Positions 50,919 through 63,735 of a stretch of 64,000 bases of DNA are shown here, in pieces. The notes under the pieces are model-generated. The model did not search any database. It was not told the DNA's origin and was given only the letters and a program-made list of their open reading frames with translations. The position numbers and the translations under genes were made by a program. The stretch's first letter is position 1, and every line of letters starts with the position of its first letter. Source of the stretch: Epiperipatus broadwayi (lineage: Eukaryota > Onychophora > Udeonychophora > Euonychophora > Peripatidae); the NCBI GenBank assembly GCA_028023455.1, contig JAQFVV010006199.1:186001-250000 (forward strand), written 5' to 3'.

Positions 50919-51085
50919 AAGAGTATGAAACTCCCCATACAGTAATGCCACCAAGTACAAACCATTGTGATAAATGAATGCAAGAAAGTTTATGCATAAA
51001 ATCCCTATCTAGTGCTACTTATCCAACATCCCCAGATTAGTTTTTAGCTTGTGGCTTTTACCAGTGAGGAGCCTGGGATTTGAAA
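50919..51085 (+). mobile_element. Family A element, left half only
   Basis: AAGAGTATGAAACTCCCCAT, ACAGTAATGCCACCAAGTAC, GCATAAAATCCCTATCTAGT, then TAGCTTGTGGCTTTTACCAG and GAGGAGCCTGGGATTTGAAA match the left arm of the copy at 38.0 kb. The sequence then leaves the family, so the centre and right arm are missing. Confidence 0.75.
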
Positions 51086-51839
51086 TTTGTTGTTAATGGA
51101 ATTTTGACTAATCCTGCAAAAAATAGATATCATTTATCATCAAATATGCAAATAGGAGGATATTTATCAATTGAAAAATTTATTTTTAGATTTCATAAAT
51201 TTTTTCAAAGGGTAGGTAAAAATATTGCAAAAAAATATTTGACTTTATAGTAAATCTTAGTCTGAATTTTAAAGAGATTATGATCCAAGCATATGATAAT
51301 GATTCCAATTTAGCAGATTACAATAAAGGGGAAGAATAAGAACTGCAATTCCTTCTATTTTTATATCATATTCTTTTTGATATGGGTTGTGTTGAAATCT
51401 ATAATGAAACTATAACATTGTTGGCAATGTACAGAAAGTATTTGATGGCTTCAGTGCAAATCCCAGCAATGGGAGATACTGAAAATACACTTTCATGCTT
51501 CACTGCATAAAATGTAAAAGAGAAAGTGATTAATGTAATAGACTGTTTAAGACCAATTTCTCAGTACTTAGATAGTATAAGAAATGCAAAGGTAGAGCTA
51601 ATGAAGTTATTAATTTGATATCATAAAATCTGATCTTCAGAATATCAAACCATTTTTAATTACTTTTGAATATATACTAATGTAAAGCATATAAGTTCTA
51701 CAATGATCTGTGAGATCAGTCTGATAATAGAATTTCAAGGTGTCAGCATTACATACAAAAAGTGCAGCATTGATAAACAATCAAAAAGTATTCTGAAATT
51801 AAATAATAAATAAAAAATATTTTATACTAAACATTTTTA
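51086..51839. other. Non-coding DNA, possible decayed coding remnant
   Basis: Around 51425-51610 a frame reads YRKYLMASVQIPAMGDTEN, a stop, then VINVIDCLRPISQYLD. This is more protein-like than its surroundings but matches no family I can name. No other feature. Confidence 0.3.
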
Positions 51840-52110
51840 TTTATTCACTGCAGACTAAAGATGCATAAAATAATTATTTCTTCAACCTCAATTAGACTTT
51901 TTACATTTAACTTAAAATGAAAGAAGATGGGAGGGGAATACAGAATTTAATTAAGTCAATTCCTTATTATAAAAAATAGATTGACTTAATTAATTTCTGA
52001 ATTCCACCATACTTTTATTTCAAGTTAGATACAAAAAGCACAATTGCGATTGAATAAACAATTATTTTGTGTCATTTTAGTCCAAAATAAATAAATAAAA
52101 GCATTTACTA
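51840..52110. repeat. Hairpin family F, copy 2
   Basis: Same design as 23.9 kb: CATTTAACTTAAAATGAAAG / CTTTTATTTCAAGTTAGA arms, a centre AATTTAATTAAGTCAATTCC / GATTGACTTAATTAATTTCT, and outer AATAATTATTTCTTCAACCT / AATAAACAATTATTTTGT. Imperfect pairing; no coding sequence. Confidence 0.7.
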
Positions 52111-52280
52111 TAAAATATTTTTATATGTATCATTTTTTAGGTTTTAGCATTAAGGTCAAAAGTAAAATCACATGTATTAAATAAAGTTCTTTAACAATAT
52201 AGTTTTATAATCAAGATTTGTTTTTATTTCAATTTTAAAATATTGTTAAACTACTTTTTAAAATAAAGTTTATATATATA

Positions 52281-52370
52281 TAATTATAATTGAAATAATA
52301 TTTTTAACGGTTTACAAACAATTACAAATAATCTTTAAATCCGTTAAAAATATTATTTCAATTATAATTA
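52281..52370. repeat. Perfect 30-bp-arm hairpin
   Basis: 52281-52310 (TAATTATAATTGAAATAATA ...TTTTTAACGG) and 52341-52370 are exact reverse complements over 30 bases, with a 30-base loop. Confidence 0.95.
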
Positions 52371-52432
52371 CAATATTGTTTTTAATTAATGGATATTTTA
52401 TTTATTTTACACACACACATATATATATATAT

Positions 52433-55400
52433 TGTACCCTTACTTCTTGATATATAAAATAGTTTAAAATACAACTAGCTCAGTTACATTATTATGCTTA
52501 ATTAAAATTTGCATACCTATCTTTAATATACTTTTATATTATCACATCTTAATTAAATTTATTATCAATTATCCAAATCAATATAGTTCTAGATTATACT
52601 AATTAAATAAGTATTTATAAAAATTATAGACTGCGAAGTAAAGTTCAAAGTAATAAGCAGTTTACACTGAGTCAATATCTCCCAAGATACTGTCTCAATG
52701 GCATAAGAAACTATCACTACCCTATCACTTTACCACTACATCTATAGCATTCTTATGGCTTTTAAATGAAATAAATTATCTTTAATAATACTAAAATAAT
52801 TCCTAACTTTTAACTTAAAATATAATTAAACAATCTCAGGTTCTTCTAAACTGTTTTAAAATAATAATAACTCATGTAAATAAGTATGATGTGGGATTTT
52901 ATATCAAACTTAAATACACCTAACTTATTTAAATAATAATAATAAATAATACTCATCTTAAAGTGTAATTTACTCTCATCTATTTATATTATATAATCAA
53001 TCATTAAATGAATAAACAATCATATGTATATCTTTTATCTCATATGGTATCTTAATTTTGGAATAGATCAAAATCTTATACTTAATAATCTGTGGCAATA
53101 AACAATATTGTATTCTTATAATGTGCATTATAATCATCTTATGACCATTGTAATATTTATGTTCATGTTAATCAATTCTTATAAAATAATGTTAAGCAAA
53201 TATGGTATTCAATTCTAAATAATAATAACAAATTCAATTTTGTGCAAATATTATGTTTATTTCAAATCATCTGATGTCAAAATGCTGTGGTAAAAATAAT
53301 GAAAACTCGACACACTTTTAAAACAAATTAACAAATTTATTTACAATAACTTCAAATAAAATTTATTTACACTATTTACAATTTTAGAATTTAAGAAAAC
53401 AAATATAAATTGAACTAAGTAAGAAAATAATAATACAATCGGTTTACACTGTTATTAAATCATGTACTTCATAAGCAATTATATATTCTTTCAAATGCCA
53501 TATTATAATATTACAGTGTGTTTTAAAAAAAAAAACTTAGATTTTAAATAAATAGTCGTGTACTTTAATTATTACAAATAATAATATATGTCAAAACTAT
53601 CTGTAACATGTGTACATAATGTAGCTCTACTAATTAAATAGCTACATTAATTAAGTATTACCATTTATAATGTATTATCATGTATTCACTTTATTACTAG
53701 CATTGCTTAATATCTTTATATAAAATCAATATCTCTTTATAATGTAAAACAAATGATTGGCTATAATTATATTCCACCTAATGTAATTCCTGTTATATGT
53801 TTTATAAAATATGCATTCTATATCTGTATTATTCAAACATTAATATTTAAATCATTTATCAATTTTAAATTCATAAAACATTACATTAGATAAATTTTAT
53901 GATTCCTTTCTGTGTAAAATCATTATTTTACCCTATGTGCTTTACTAACCTTTCTAATAAATTTCTATCTATAAAACATATTCTAAACTTATTTAAAACA
54001 TTTTCCGGAAAACAAATATCAACTTTAAATAAAATATTCATCATCCAAATTACCTATACTACATCGTCTATACTTAATAAACTTCAATCAAAATATAGGC
54101 TTCTACCCATAACGTAACTTAACTTATCCAATAAAATAAAATACAAAAAAAAATAGACTTTTAAAATCCTTTTCTAAATTGCAAAAATAAAATAATTATT
54201 AAGATAAATAATAAACATCATTTTAATACTAAGCATAAATAAAATATCAAAATTATTTATGAAAGAATCATATAATTATTTCTAAACTTTTTACGTAATG
54301 TTATGTCATGTTTATATTATAAATCAAAACTTATGCATATTTTAATAAAGTTTGTTGTCAATATAATGTATGTGTTTTCATAATATATTTATCCATTCAT
54401 TCTACAACAACATAATATTCAGTTGATCTAAAGAAAAACATATTAAATTCATTAAAAATCATTATACAATATTTTTACCATAATAATAATATTGTCCAAT
54501 CTGCTATCCAGCATTCTTCGGAATTTGCAGCTTCATAAATAAATCATTCACATTTTCACTCATAAACATTCATTAGAATATTCCGTGTTATATTAATTAT
54601 AAAAATAAGTTTATGTAATTAATTATTATATTATTTTTAAGTTACTATTTAATAAATGTACCTAACCTACTTTTTAATAGTTTAATAATATTTTAAATTT
54701 TATGTTAAATAAATAAAATAAAATTATATTACATATTCCAGCGTCGACTTTTGTTCTACCATAAAAGTTCTAATAAATCCTATGTACAAAGTCAATAGAA
54801 CACTATTTCCTGTTCCGTTGTATCACGTGTTTCTTGAAAGTTTATAATAAAAAAGATAACGTTCTTTTTTTTTAAAAATAAAAATAAGTTCCCCACAAGA
54901 AAATAAAATAAAATTTAAAAAAAAAATATAGTTTATGAGTTCTTTGGATCCAATTCTTCATCAATTATTATTTGAAAGTTATTATTTCAACTTAGTTTAT
55001 AATTGATAAAATTGTCATTTAATTATTTTTCAATTAACTTGGTTTGGCTTGGACATCCATGTATTATCTACGCATTTATAAATAACATATTCGGTAAAAT
55101 TAATTTTTCCATCTATAAGCGTTTAGATAACTTTAATAAAATATTTTATTATATTACATTTTTAAAATACTTATACTTATAATATATTTGCCTTTTCAAA
55201 TTATCAATATCTAGTCTTTTAAGCTAATGACTTAACAAGCAAGTATTTATTTAAAATTACTACTGCTTCTTATATCTTTCCTTAAGATACATATTTTACT
55301 TCTATAATTTGTCAAAATACTTTCTTTTACAGAAATATTTATATTTCTTTAAAATATCTATTAGTAATAGACAATAGTAATTTAACTTTTGAAAACTATT

Positions 55401-56645
55401 TATAGTAAAATACTACTTTTCTCCATCTTTAGTTTTATGTACTAATCCAGCGTCTGTTACTTTTCAGCATAAAGTTTCTGATATATTTCTACGATCGTGA
55501 TGTTTCCATGATCATTTGTACGTAAATTGAGTTTCGATATTGAGAAGCCAATAGGGAATATTAAAATTACTACGCATATTCATTACTTTACAAATATTAT
55601 AAATTGTTCAATAACCTCTTATGATTTTACAACTGATTTTAAGAGCGTTTATAAATTTACTTAGCTATTTTCTCAATAGCACAACACTTGAAGTTTTATT
55701 GTGAGAGCCCTTCAACAATTGAATCCAGCTTTTATACTAGAAGAGCTACATCTGATTGGTACGATTAAACAATCAAACTTTGCTTATTTACATATTTATC
55801 AACTCACTATTAAAATAAAATAATGACTTATTTAATATTTGATATTTTATCAAATTCTTTCAAAACAATATTTATCGTTTATTTAAATCTATTAAACATT
55901 CTTTTGAAATATTCTTTCTCACTTGATTTAAATCTTAACTTTTATAAGATCATTTAAAATAAACTAAATCTTTTTAAATACGTTATATTTTTAAAGACAA
56001 TATTTTTTAAAATCAAATTTAATATTTTACATTAATATCTTTATTTTTATCTCGTGATAACTCACGTATCATTTATAAATTTATAACATGATTTTTAAAA
56101 ATAATTATGCAACTTTATTAGACAACTTCCACGCGTGTGTGTGTATAACATCTGTTCTTTATAACACAAGAACGCTTGCTGTCGTCTAAAAATAAACTTA
56201 ACAATTGCTTTTTAAAATAAATATTTATTTTTACAAATAAATAAGATATTATATCAGATTTTAAAATAATTATTTGATATGATTAAAATCAAATATTAAT
56301 CTCAATTTAAATACTTATAATTTAAAATATTTCTATTCACTTTTAACATATATTTCAAATTAAATAAATATCTTGTCTAATTTTAACTTGTCTTTTAAAT
56401 ACTTTAGCTTTAAACATTTGTTATTAAATTTATTAATGCAGTATTACATCATAATCATCATCATTTTAAATATCTTCAATATCAACACAATTCACATATC
56501 AAACACTCATAGATTGCTTTAATTAAACTTATGGTAACATTACCACAAGCAAAGTCAACATCCCATATTTAAAATACTTCTTAAATTTAAAATTTTCTAC
56601 TAGATTAGCACAAAACTTAAATGGTGACCCATATAAAAGGGCACA
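52433..56645 (-). mobile_element. Giant solo-LTR-like element, copy 3, inverted (4213 bp)
   Basis: On the plus strand it starts TGTACCCTTACTTC and ends CATATAAAAGGGCACA, the reverse of copies 1 and 2. ATAT flanks both ends (52429-52432, 56646-56649), with AT-repeat beyond. Landmarks are in reversed order: GTCAAAATGCTGTGGTAAAA (about 53277), the CACGTG + GGAA block (54805-54829), the TATA box (55730-55736). It is more diverged than copies 1 and 2 are from each other, so older. The plus strand is G-poor, opposite to copies 1 and 2. The plus-strand frame 53899-54117 inside it is accidental. Confidence 0.72.
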
Positions 56646-57684
56646 ATATATATATATATATATTACCATCTCATGCTCATTAATGAAGTGATATAAATAT
56701 ATTTTAGATTTGATATCAAAATATTTGAATTTTATTTGACAAGTTTAGATTTAAAAAACTAGGTAATCTATCTAAAATATTTTAGTATCATATTGCATTG
56801 TCAGTGATTTATAACAATAGTACAACATTTGAACAAATTATATTGAATATAAATATATTAAACCTTAATTCCAAAACATTTACAAAACAAACAAACCAAC
56901 TAACAGAGATTGTAACTTAAACAAAAGCATTTAATAATAAAAAGAACAAAATAATATATTTTGAAAAATTTTGGTATGTTAAAAATTTATGTTGGATAAT
57001 TTTTCTATTTGCAAGGACAGGTATCCAACTCAAAAGAATAATTATTTGAGAATGTATATAGATGAGGATGAATTTTTACAAAAAAGTAAATACTTTTAAA
57101 TTAAAAATTTTTTGATGTGAATTTCAAAGTCAATGCTGTGATGCTGAAGAAAATTCATGGACAAATATTGAAAATTATATTGGACAATATTTCCCAGAAG
57201 GTCATCATCATGTTGCACATTTTTTTTATCATAGTGAGTAACAATAGTCTCTAATAAAAGATATCTTCAGATGTTTTAAAAAGAATTAAGTCATAGTTTT
57301 AGCCCACAGTAGTACAAGAATATCTGAATAGTTTAGAAATTTTGAACACCAACATTAGACAAAGTTAGTTTTTGGTATAATTGATTAATTTTCCCATACA
57401 AACAAATGATGACCATTATGATCTGAAATATGTACTATTGTATTTATCTTCTATTACAGTATTTTATTACATTGCTTTACAGCATCTTAAATATAATTTC
57501 TTGCAAATATTTTTTTAATATAAATTATTCTACTTCCTTTACCATGTATATTTTATAAATTGTATTTATTTAAAAATATTTAAACAAATTTTTAATGAAC
57601 CATTTGAAATAGGGTATATATTTACCATGTGGTCTGTGCCTATTACCAGTGTTGCACAACCTGGATGGATTATTAATTTTATAG
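56646..57684. other. AT-rich DNA; possible unidentified decayed coding piece
   Basis: 57050-57300 in one frame gives CDAEENSWTNIENYIGQYF, in another VMLKKIHGQILKIILDNIS. These are more protein-like than usual here but unassigned and broken. Nothing else seen. Confidence 0.3.
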
Positions 57685-57905
57685 ATATAATAAACACCTC
57701 CATACTCCCCCATTCTTTTTTAAATTCATATAAATAAAGATATAATAAAAGACAAATGACCCCCCAAAATGCATATTGTGCTGAACCAGCACTAAAAAAC
57801 CCCCAGATATATTAATCTTTAACAGAGGTTTAAAGTTTATATCTGTGCTAGAGATAATCTCTAGTTTCGATAATGATTAGTAATAATCATTATTGTATTT
57901 ATCCG
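57685..57905 (-). mobile_element. SINE family B copy, partly deleted
   Basis: CATATAAATAAAGATATAAT and AAATGCATATTGTGCTGAAC CAGCACT match the tail and core of 920-1070. It then jumps directly to AGGTTTAAAGTTTATATCTG and TCTCTAGTTTCGATAATGAT. This last part is the inverse of 1185-1272, so its relative orientation differs from the full copy: a rearranged copy or two nested ones. Confidence 0.55.
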
Positions 57906-59021
57906 AAATGGATGGTATCAAAGTTATGAGCTGGAGGGAAGTTTGACAATGGTAAATAAAAATATAACAATTATTAATTTTCTAATCTAGTTAATAATAG
58001 TTAGATACCAAAGTTATATTGTACTTTTTATTGTTATTTTACAGCTATATAATAAAATGATTAAATAAATTTGAAACTATTATTGAAATGTCGGTAAAAT
58101 AAATGGAATCTATTTTGAGGGCATTTAAATAAGGAAATAGAAATGAATTAAGAAAAAAAAACAAATATAAATTTACAATCATTATTTAAAATTAATTAGA
58201 TTCCTTAATCACAATTATTTGTCATTTTCATGTACTAAAATTTTCCAATTACAAAACGTATTTAAATAAATAAACATTTAACAAGTAAACAAGTTTTTTT
58301 TCTTTCTTAATAGCATTTTTTCTTTTTTGTTTAAATTCTGTTCATTGGTTTTTTCTTTTTTTAAGAAATAAAAATTGCTAATAACAGTATAAAATAATTA
58401 TTTTAATTAAATCCTTTTGAAACCTGTAAATTAATTTCAGTACATTTTTTAATACGGTAATTAATTTTAAATGCGGTTTCAAAATTTTTGTCAGCCATTT
58501 TAAAGGTTTCTCCAGCTAATCTTTCATTTACATTTAATAGAAAAAAAACAACATGACATTTTAAATTATTTTTATATGAAATAATTTTTAAAAAATTTTG
58601 AAGTCATAATATTATCAACGGCCATTAATTGTAAATTGCTTTTAAAACTAGTAGGGATAACAATCGCTTAGAAATCTTTGGAAATTAAAAGATTTGCTGT
58701 AAGACTCAAAACAATGTATTCAGAAGCTAATATAAAATTATTTTTTACATAATGTTTGAAATCAAATACCTCCAGAATTAAAATAAATCAGCAAAATTAA
58801 ATCTAACCAAATTTTCCATTGAAAAACCCATAATCCCTATAGGCATAAGATAATCAAGTAAAATGTAAAAAAAAAAACTTTTTATTCAAAGTGAAACAAT
58901 TCAGCCCGTAGATGATTATTTGCATAAAATCACCGTAAATCAAATTAATTATTTTCTTCTGAAAATTTTGTATAATATTTTAAATTTGATATTTTTTCAT
59001 AATTTACTATTCCTAAGTAAG
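57906..59021. other. AT-rich non-coding DNA, no feature seen
   Basis: No coding or recurring signal recognised; several T-runs around 58290-58370. Confidence 0.4.
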
Positions 59022-59605
59022 GGGGTTTGAACTCAGACTTTCACGCGACCCTCAATTATCCAATCTCATACTGCTAACACCCTTGATCACACTCATGTCA
59101 AAAAGATAAATAATCACCAATGAAAAATCATATTAAAATATAGTGCTGTAAGGTCTGACCATCCCTCGTATATGTATGTAAATGGATTATATCCTGTACA
59201 CGAGAGGTCAGAGTGACTTGTGGTCAATATGGGTAGGATGAGAAGGTTGGCACTAATGTGGGATTTGAACGTTCCATTATCAGATTTTCAATGAAATGGA
59301 TGTCTGAAGAGTTGTGGGGTAGAATGGATTGAAGCCTGTCCATTAAAGTATGAAGATTGGCTATCTTAATATAAGCTGAGCATTGATTGTATATATATAT
59401 ATATATATATATGGATATGATATATATATATATATATATATATATATGGAGATGATAATCGACTAACTGATGAGTGCTGGTTTAGCACAAAATACAGCTA
59501 TTGGTGAGTGTTTATCTTTTTGACATGTGTGTGATCAAGTGTGTCAGTAGTATGAGATAATATGGATAGTTGAGGGTCATGTGAAAGTCTGAATTCAAAC
59601 ACCCT
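59022..59605 (+). mobile_element. SINE family B fold-back composite with about 100-bp inverted arms
   Basis: Left arm 59022-59121 (GGGTTTGAACTCAGACTTTC, CACTCATGTCAAAAAGATAA) is the inverse of the right arm 59501-59605 (TTATCTTTTTGACATGTGTG, GAAAGTCTGAATTCAAACAC). Each arm, read outward, ends in a B-box-like GAGTTCAAACC. Between them lie ATGAAATGGATGTCTGAAGA, GAAGCCTGTCCATTAAAGTA, two TA runs and the core CTAACTGATGAGTGCTGGTT. Compared with the 5.4 kb copy this shows a SINE-like unit carrying an extra, inverted end. Confidence 0.7.
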
Positions 59606-60379
59606 ATATATTACATATTTGAGTGCAGGTATGAAAAAGCCTGTACTGTAGAAAAATCATATTCCTAAGTAATTAATTTTATTAGCACTGAAACAATTTT
59701 TTTTATCCTTTTATCCTATTTTAATAAAATCTTAGACTTCTTTGTTCTCATCATTAAAGCAGAGACAAAAAAACTATCTTTATTGCTTTCCTTCTTTTAG
59801 CTCATAGCCTGTTTTTTTTTTTTTTACAACATCCTGCACTTCCAAATTAAATAATCTATAGTCTCCTAATTCTAATACAATTCATATTTGCAGTTCAATT
59901 TTTTTATTTGTTTTTTACTTCCTTTTCTTGGTATCCAGAATATCTGATGCTGTCCCAAATAATTAACTGAAAGATTGGTGGTTCATGCTCTTCCAGTGAC
60001 AATTGTTTTTTATCCTATGTTCTTTAATCCAATAGTAGAGTAAGTTTTTTGGATTGATTTTAGTTCTAGCACTTCTGAATCTGAACTTCTTATTAACTCT
60101 CAAGTAATAAAGTTATTTGATTATTCTTTTATATATAATTCTCCACTAGTATTCTATATAGGTTTATACTTTATATTTATTTTTATATAACTCTAAATTA
60201 GTTTTTTTCATTCATATTAATTTTCCATAACTTTTTTTTCCAAATATATTTATTTGCCTTATTTTTCATCTCTTTTAATTACTTAATAACAATATACTCT
60301 TTATTCATTTCTTTTATAAATACATAGAAATAAATTATTTATTAAGTGAGACTTAAGTATATATATGGGCTAAGAATAA
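59606..60379. other. AT-rich non-coding DNA, no feature seen
   Basis: A less AT-rich patch around 59930-60090 could be a decayed LINE piece on the minus strand, but no diagnostic block was found. Confidence 0.35.
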
Positions 60380-60640
60380 TGTCTAGCTTAATAAATGATT
60401 AGTAAAAATTATTAATATATTTTCATAGAATGTTTGCATCAAAGTTGTAAAGCAGAAAAATTGATACTGGTCAATTAAACTATAGTAATTTTCTATATGT
60501 ATACATTGAACAAATGTTGAAGATATATGTAAGAAATTGTCATTTGGGCCAACTGATGAATGATGGTTAAAGTACAAAATACACATCTTGGAGAGAATTT
60601 ATCTTTTCATATATCTTTATCATATGTTTCATTCAGTCTT
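60380..60640 (+). mobile_element. SINE family B copy, diverged
   Basis: CTAGCTTAATAAATGATTAG, ATCAAAGTTGTAAAGCAG, then GCCAACTGATGAATGATGGT and ACAAAATACACATCTTGGAG follow the order of the copy at 920-1272 in the opposite orientation. The minus-strand frame across it is a by-product. Confidence 0.6.
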
Positions 60641-61269
60641 GCATTATGGAATAAAAATTAGAAATATATATATAAATAAAATTAATATTTCTAAAAATAA
60701 TGTGTATATGAAGTTATATTATAATGTACTATGTGGCTGTTGAATTCATAGGAGGTCTCTACCTAGCCATGATAGCATAATGTTAAAATAAAATGAAAAA
60801 CCAACACTTATATTCCAGCAAATTTATTGCTAAGCTGAATTGCTAGTAATAATATGTTTGTACATGCAGAAATTATAATGTTAACAAAAATAACTATTTC
60901 TCCCCATAATAATTTGGGGATAACTACAAGCAGACTGAGTCTACATGTCTTCACTTGCTACTATTATTCAGAGTTCATTAATAATAGGCACTTAGTTTCA
61001 ATTATCAATAGTACATTAACACATCTTCATTTAGTCCATTTAGGATATATTTCTAAATGCACTTTTCTCCCCTTTATGAGAGAAGCCATTAATTTTTAAT
61101 AGTGCTTTGTTCCTCTTGATGGCCACTGCTGTGCCAACTCCTATAAAACTTTGAGAGAGAGTTCTTTTTTATATCTCATTTGCATAAGATTATTCATACT
61201 TTTAATTATACATTTCTAGAGTGAATTATTTCCAGAAGGAAACTGTTTAAACTTCTAGCACTAATTGCA
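60641..61269. other. Non-coding DNA, no feature seen
   Basis: The plus-strand frame 60854-61099 shows no family motif. Because it lies just downstream (minus sense) of an integrase remnant it might contain the 3' end of that element, but no LTR edge is recognisable. Confidence 0.35.
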
Positions 61270-61765
61270 CAAATAAAATAGTACTTTATTTGCAACATTC
61301 ACAATAATATCAGTTCTGGCCATTGCACCTCCTCTTACTTTAAAAATAAGCCCTGAATCTCTCTGGGGGACTTCTAATTCTCTGATTCTTGGAGTAGAAT
61401 TATTTTGACTTTCATTTTGTCTTTTCCGATAATAACAACTGCTTATCTGCACAGTCATTGGGAATCTCTTGGTCTCCCCCATCTAGTTCAATAGGCAATG
61501 GTTTATCTGTAGGAGATATATCTTCATTTTAAGTTCTTACTTATATTTTATAATTTAGAATTGACTATAATAGGATTGTTAATAGCTACAATTGACATAT
61601 TACTAAATCTCTTATGTAAATGATAATTGTGTCTAGTTACACACATTCCATTTTCAAGTTTAATATCATGCATAACATTAGAAACAATTTCAATGATGAT
61701 ACATAAAGTTCATGTTTTTTTACATCTTGAACTCAAACAGCATCATCTATATTAAAGTATCAAAT
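61270..61765 (-). pseudogene. C-terminal remnant of a gypsy-type integrase/pol
   Basis: On the minus strand the order matches the end of Ty3/gypsy pol in animals. A DDAV.VQDVKKHELYV block (about 61710-61757) equals the beta-rich F..GD.V.V.DYR segment of the integrase C-terminal (GPY/F-like) domain. Next come VSNVMHDIKLENGMCVTRH and NYHLHKR (61629-61686), the counterpart of the Y.V.L.NG...RH..QLR motif. A Ser/Asn-rich linker follows, then STPRIR..., SPPERFRAYF (about 61341-61400), the usual Pro/Arg tail. Stops and at least two frame changes are present. The frame 61261-61482 is the last open piece. The catalytic DDE core, RT and RNase H are absent. An incomplete insertion or deep decay is likely. 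Confidence 0.7.
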
Positions 61766-62103
61766 TTTCTTAGATTTATATATTTCTATCAATCGATATT
61801 TTTTCTTTCCGATCTATATATTGGCAAAAGTTTTTATAAATGTGTGTAATACTTTCACTAGAACAATAATTCAGAATGTGATTTACTTTTCAAAGTACTT
61901 GATATAAAATGTTCATCTTTCATTCAAAGGACAGAAGAAAAATTAAAAGTTTAATATAAAGTTGGGTTTTCTGGGTTTTTAAAAGTCTAGGAATTTCTCT
62001 GTTGCTTCAAAGCCTATATTTTATTAGCATCTACTGAAATCAAATTTTTTATCTGATGAATAGAAATTAGTATATATAATTTTATGTATATATTAATTTA
62101 AAG

Positions 62104-62505
62104 AGGCAAAACTCTCCATACAGTAGTGCTACCCTGTGCCAACCAGAGTAATCAATGAAATGCCAGAAGGCTTGGGCATAAAATCCCCATCGACTGCCTA
62201 CTCATCCATTATCCCCAGACAGGTTCTGACCTGTGGCCTTCATCAGTGAGGAGCCTTGGATCTGAGAACACTCCATCTAGATCTTAGGATCTAATGCAAC
62301 CTTCTAGCAGCCACCTTTTATCTCTACTTAACTACAAAACTATGAGAATGAAATTGAAAACAATAATATTTTCAATCTAAGCTCAATAGCTTATATAGTC
62401 TCATATTACTCTGGTTGGCACAGGTTGGCACTACTGTATGGAGAGTTTTGCCTGTTTAATAACAGTTATGTGCTAGCATAAGAGATGGTGGATCATGTGA
62501 TATAT
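62104..62505. mobile_element. Family A palindromic element, right arm shortened
   Basis: AGGCAAAACTCTCCATACAG at 62104 and CTGTATGGAGAGTTTTGCCT ending at 62453 are exact inverted ends of 20 bp. The left arm is complete (AGCCTTGGATCTGAGAACAC) but most of the right arm is missing. TTTAATAACAGTTATGTGCT and AGCATAAGAGATGGTGGATC ATGTGAT follow on the right, an outer segment shared with 9.6 kb and, inverted, with the left edge at 21.24 kb. The complete element is therefore longer than the palindrome. Confidence 0.75.
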
Positions 62506-63735
62506 ATATATCAATTTCTTGTGTAAATTTAAGTGCATTATTGATCATGTATCAACTTACAGAAAAATGTCATACCTGTCTTTAGAAATTTATAAATTGT
62601 TTTTTGAAGTTTTAACGGCTAAATATTACATAAAGTTTTGTGTCAAATTTAATTAAATTGGAAAGAAAATATGAGAAAATATATGCTAAAATAGTAAAGT
62701 ATTTGGAAAAGAATGTACCCACTAATTATACAATGATAGAAGAAAAGTTTATTTTAATCAGCTATTATACACAAATATATTTCAGCTAATTGCCTCAAGT
62801 AGACAGCATTTTATTCCTGTTTGACATTATCTTTTTTTTTAAAAAAAAGAAAAGAAAAGGAAAACTAACTTTTTTGTATATATAATTAAACGTAAAGAAT
62901 TTTACTTTAAATAATTTCTATATTGTATTTAATTCTATGCATTTAAATCTTTATTTCTCTTTTTAAGAAAAAAAAGAAAGAACAAATGTTAAAACCAATT
63001 TCATAAGAGAATATTTAAAACTCTATTTAATTTTATGTACTTACCACTTCTTAATTTTAAAGTTTTATTAAATGAAAATGGAATTGCATTTTATCACAGC
63101 ACTCATTACCAAAACGTGGACAGGTGTATAGTAATAAATGTGTTGCCAATACTACTAATGATCCATTTATATAAGAATTCAAGTTGATAACAAAGGAACA
63201 ATTTGCTAGAATATCCCAATATTCTGCTATTGTGAATAAAAATTTGACTTCCTATAATGATACAGAACATTGTGAAAAATAAACTGAAATTTCAAAGATT
63301 CTATTCATTAAAATATTTTCTTTAATATTTATTTCTACAAAAAAAAAAGATAATTCTAGCATGAAGAAAATGAATTTTACTTTTAAATATTACTATTTCA
63401 AATTATCCCCAAGAAAGAGTTGTTTTTAATGAATAATCTGTCCAAAATTTTGCACGTGAGAAATCAATATATTACATGCTTATTGTATACTAAAAAATAA
63501 AATTATAAATATTTATTATTTTAAAATAAAATTTTATTTACTATAACATTTTTAAAAAAGGAAAAGCAAAAACTATGTAAATGTTTTATAGAAATTTTCA
63601 AACACAGATAATGACCTTGAATTTCTTTTGTTACATTATTATATTAGTATATTTATATCTATATAATTCTATAATTTTATCTATTGCATTTTATTTAAGT
63701 ATGTATAAAATAGTAACAATTCTGGGGGTGAAATT
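62506..63735. other. AT-rich non-coding DNA, no feature seen
   Basis: No signal beyond A/T-rich low-complexity stretches (e.g. a short A/T hairpin near 62833-62850). The small plus-strand frame 63581-63790 runs into the next repeat and is not supported. Confidence 0.4.
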
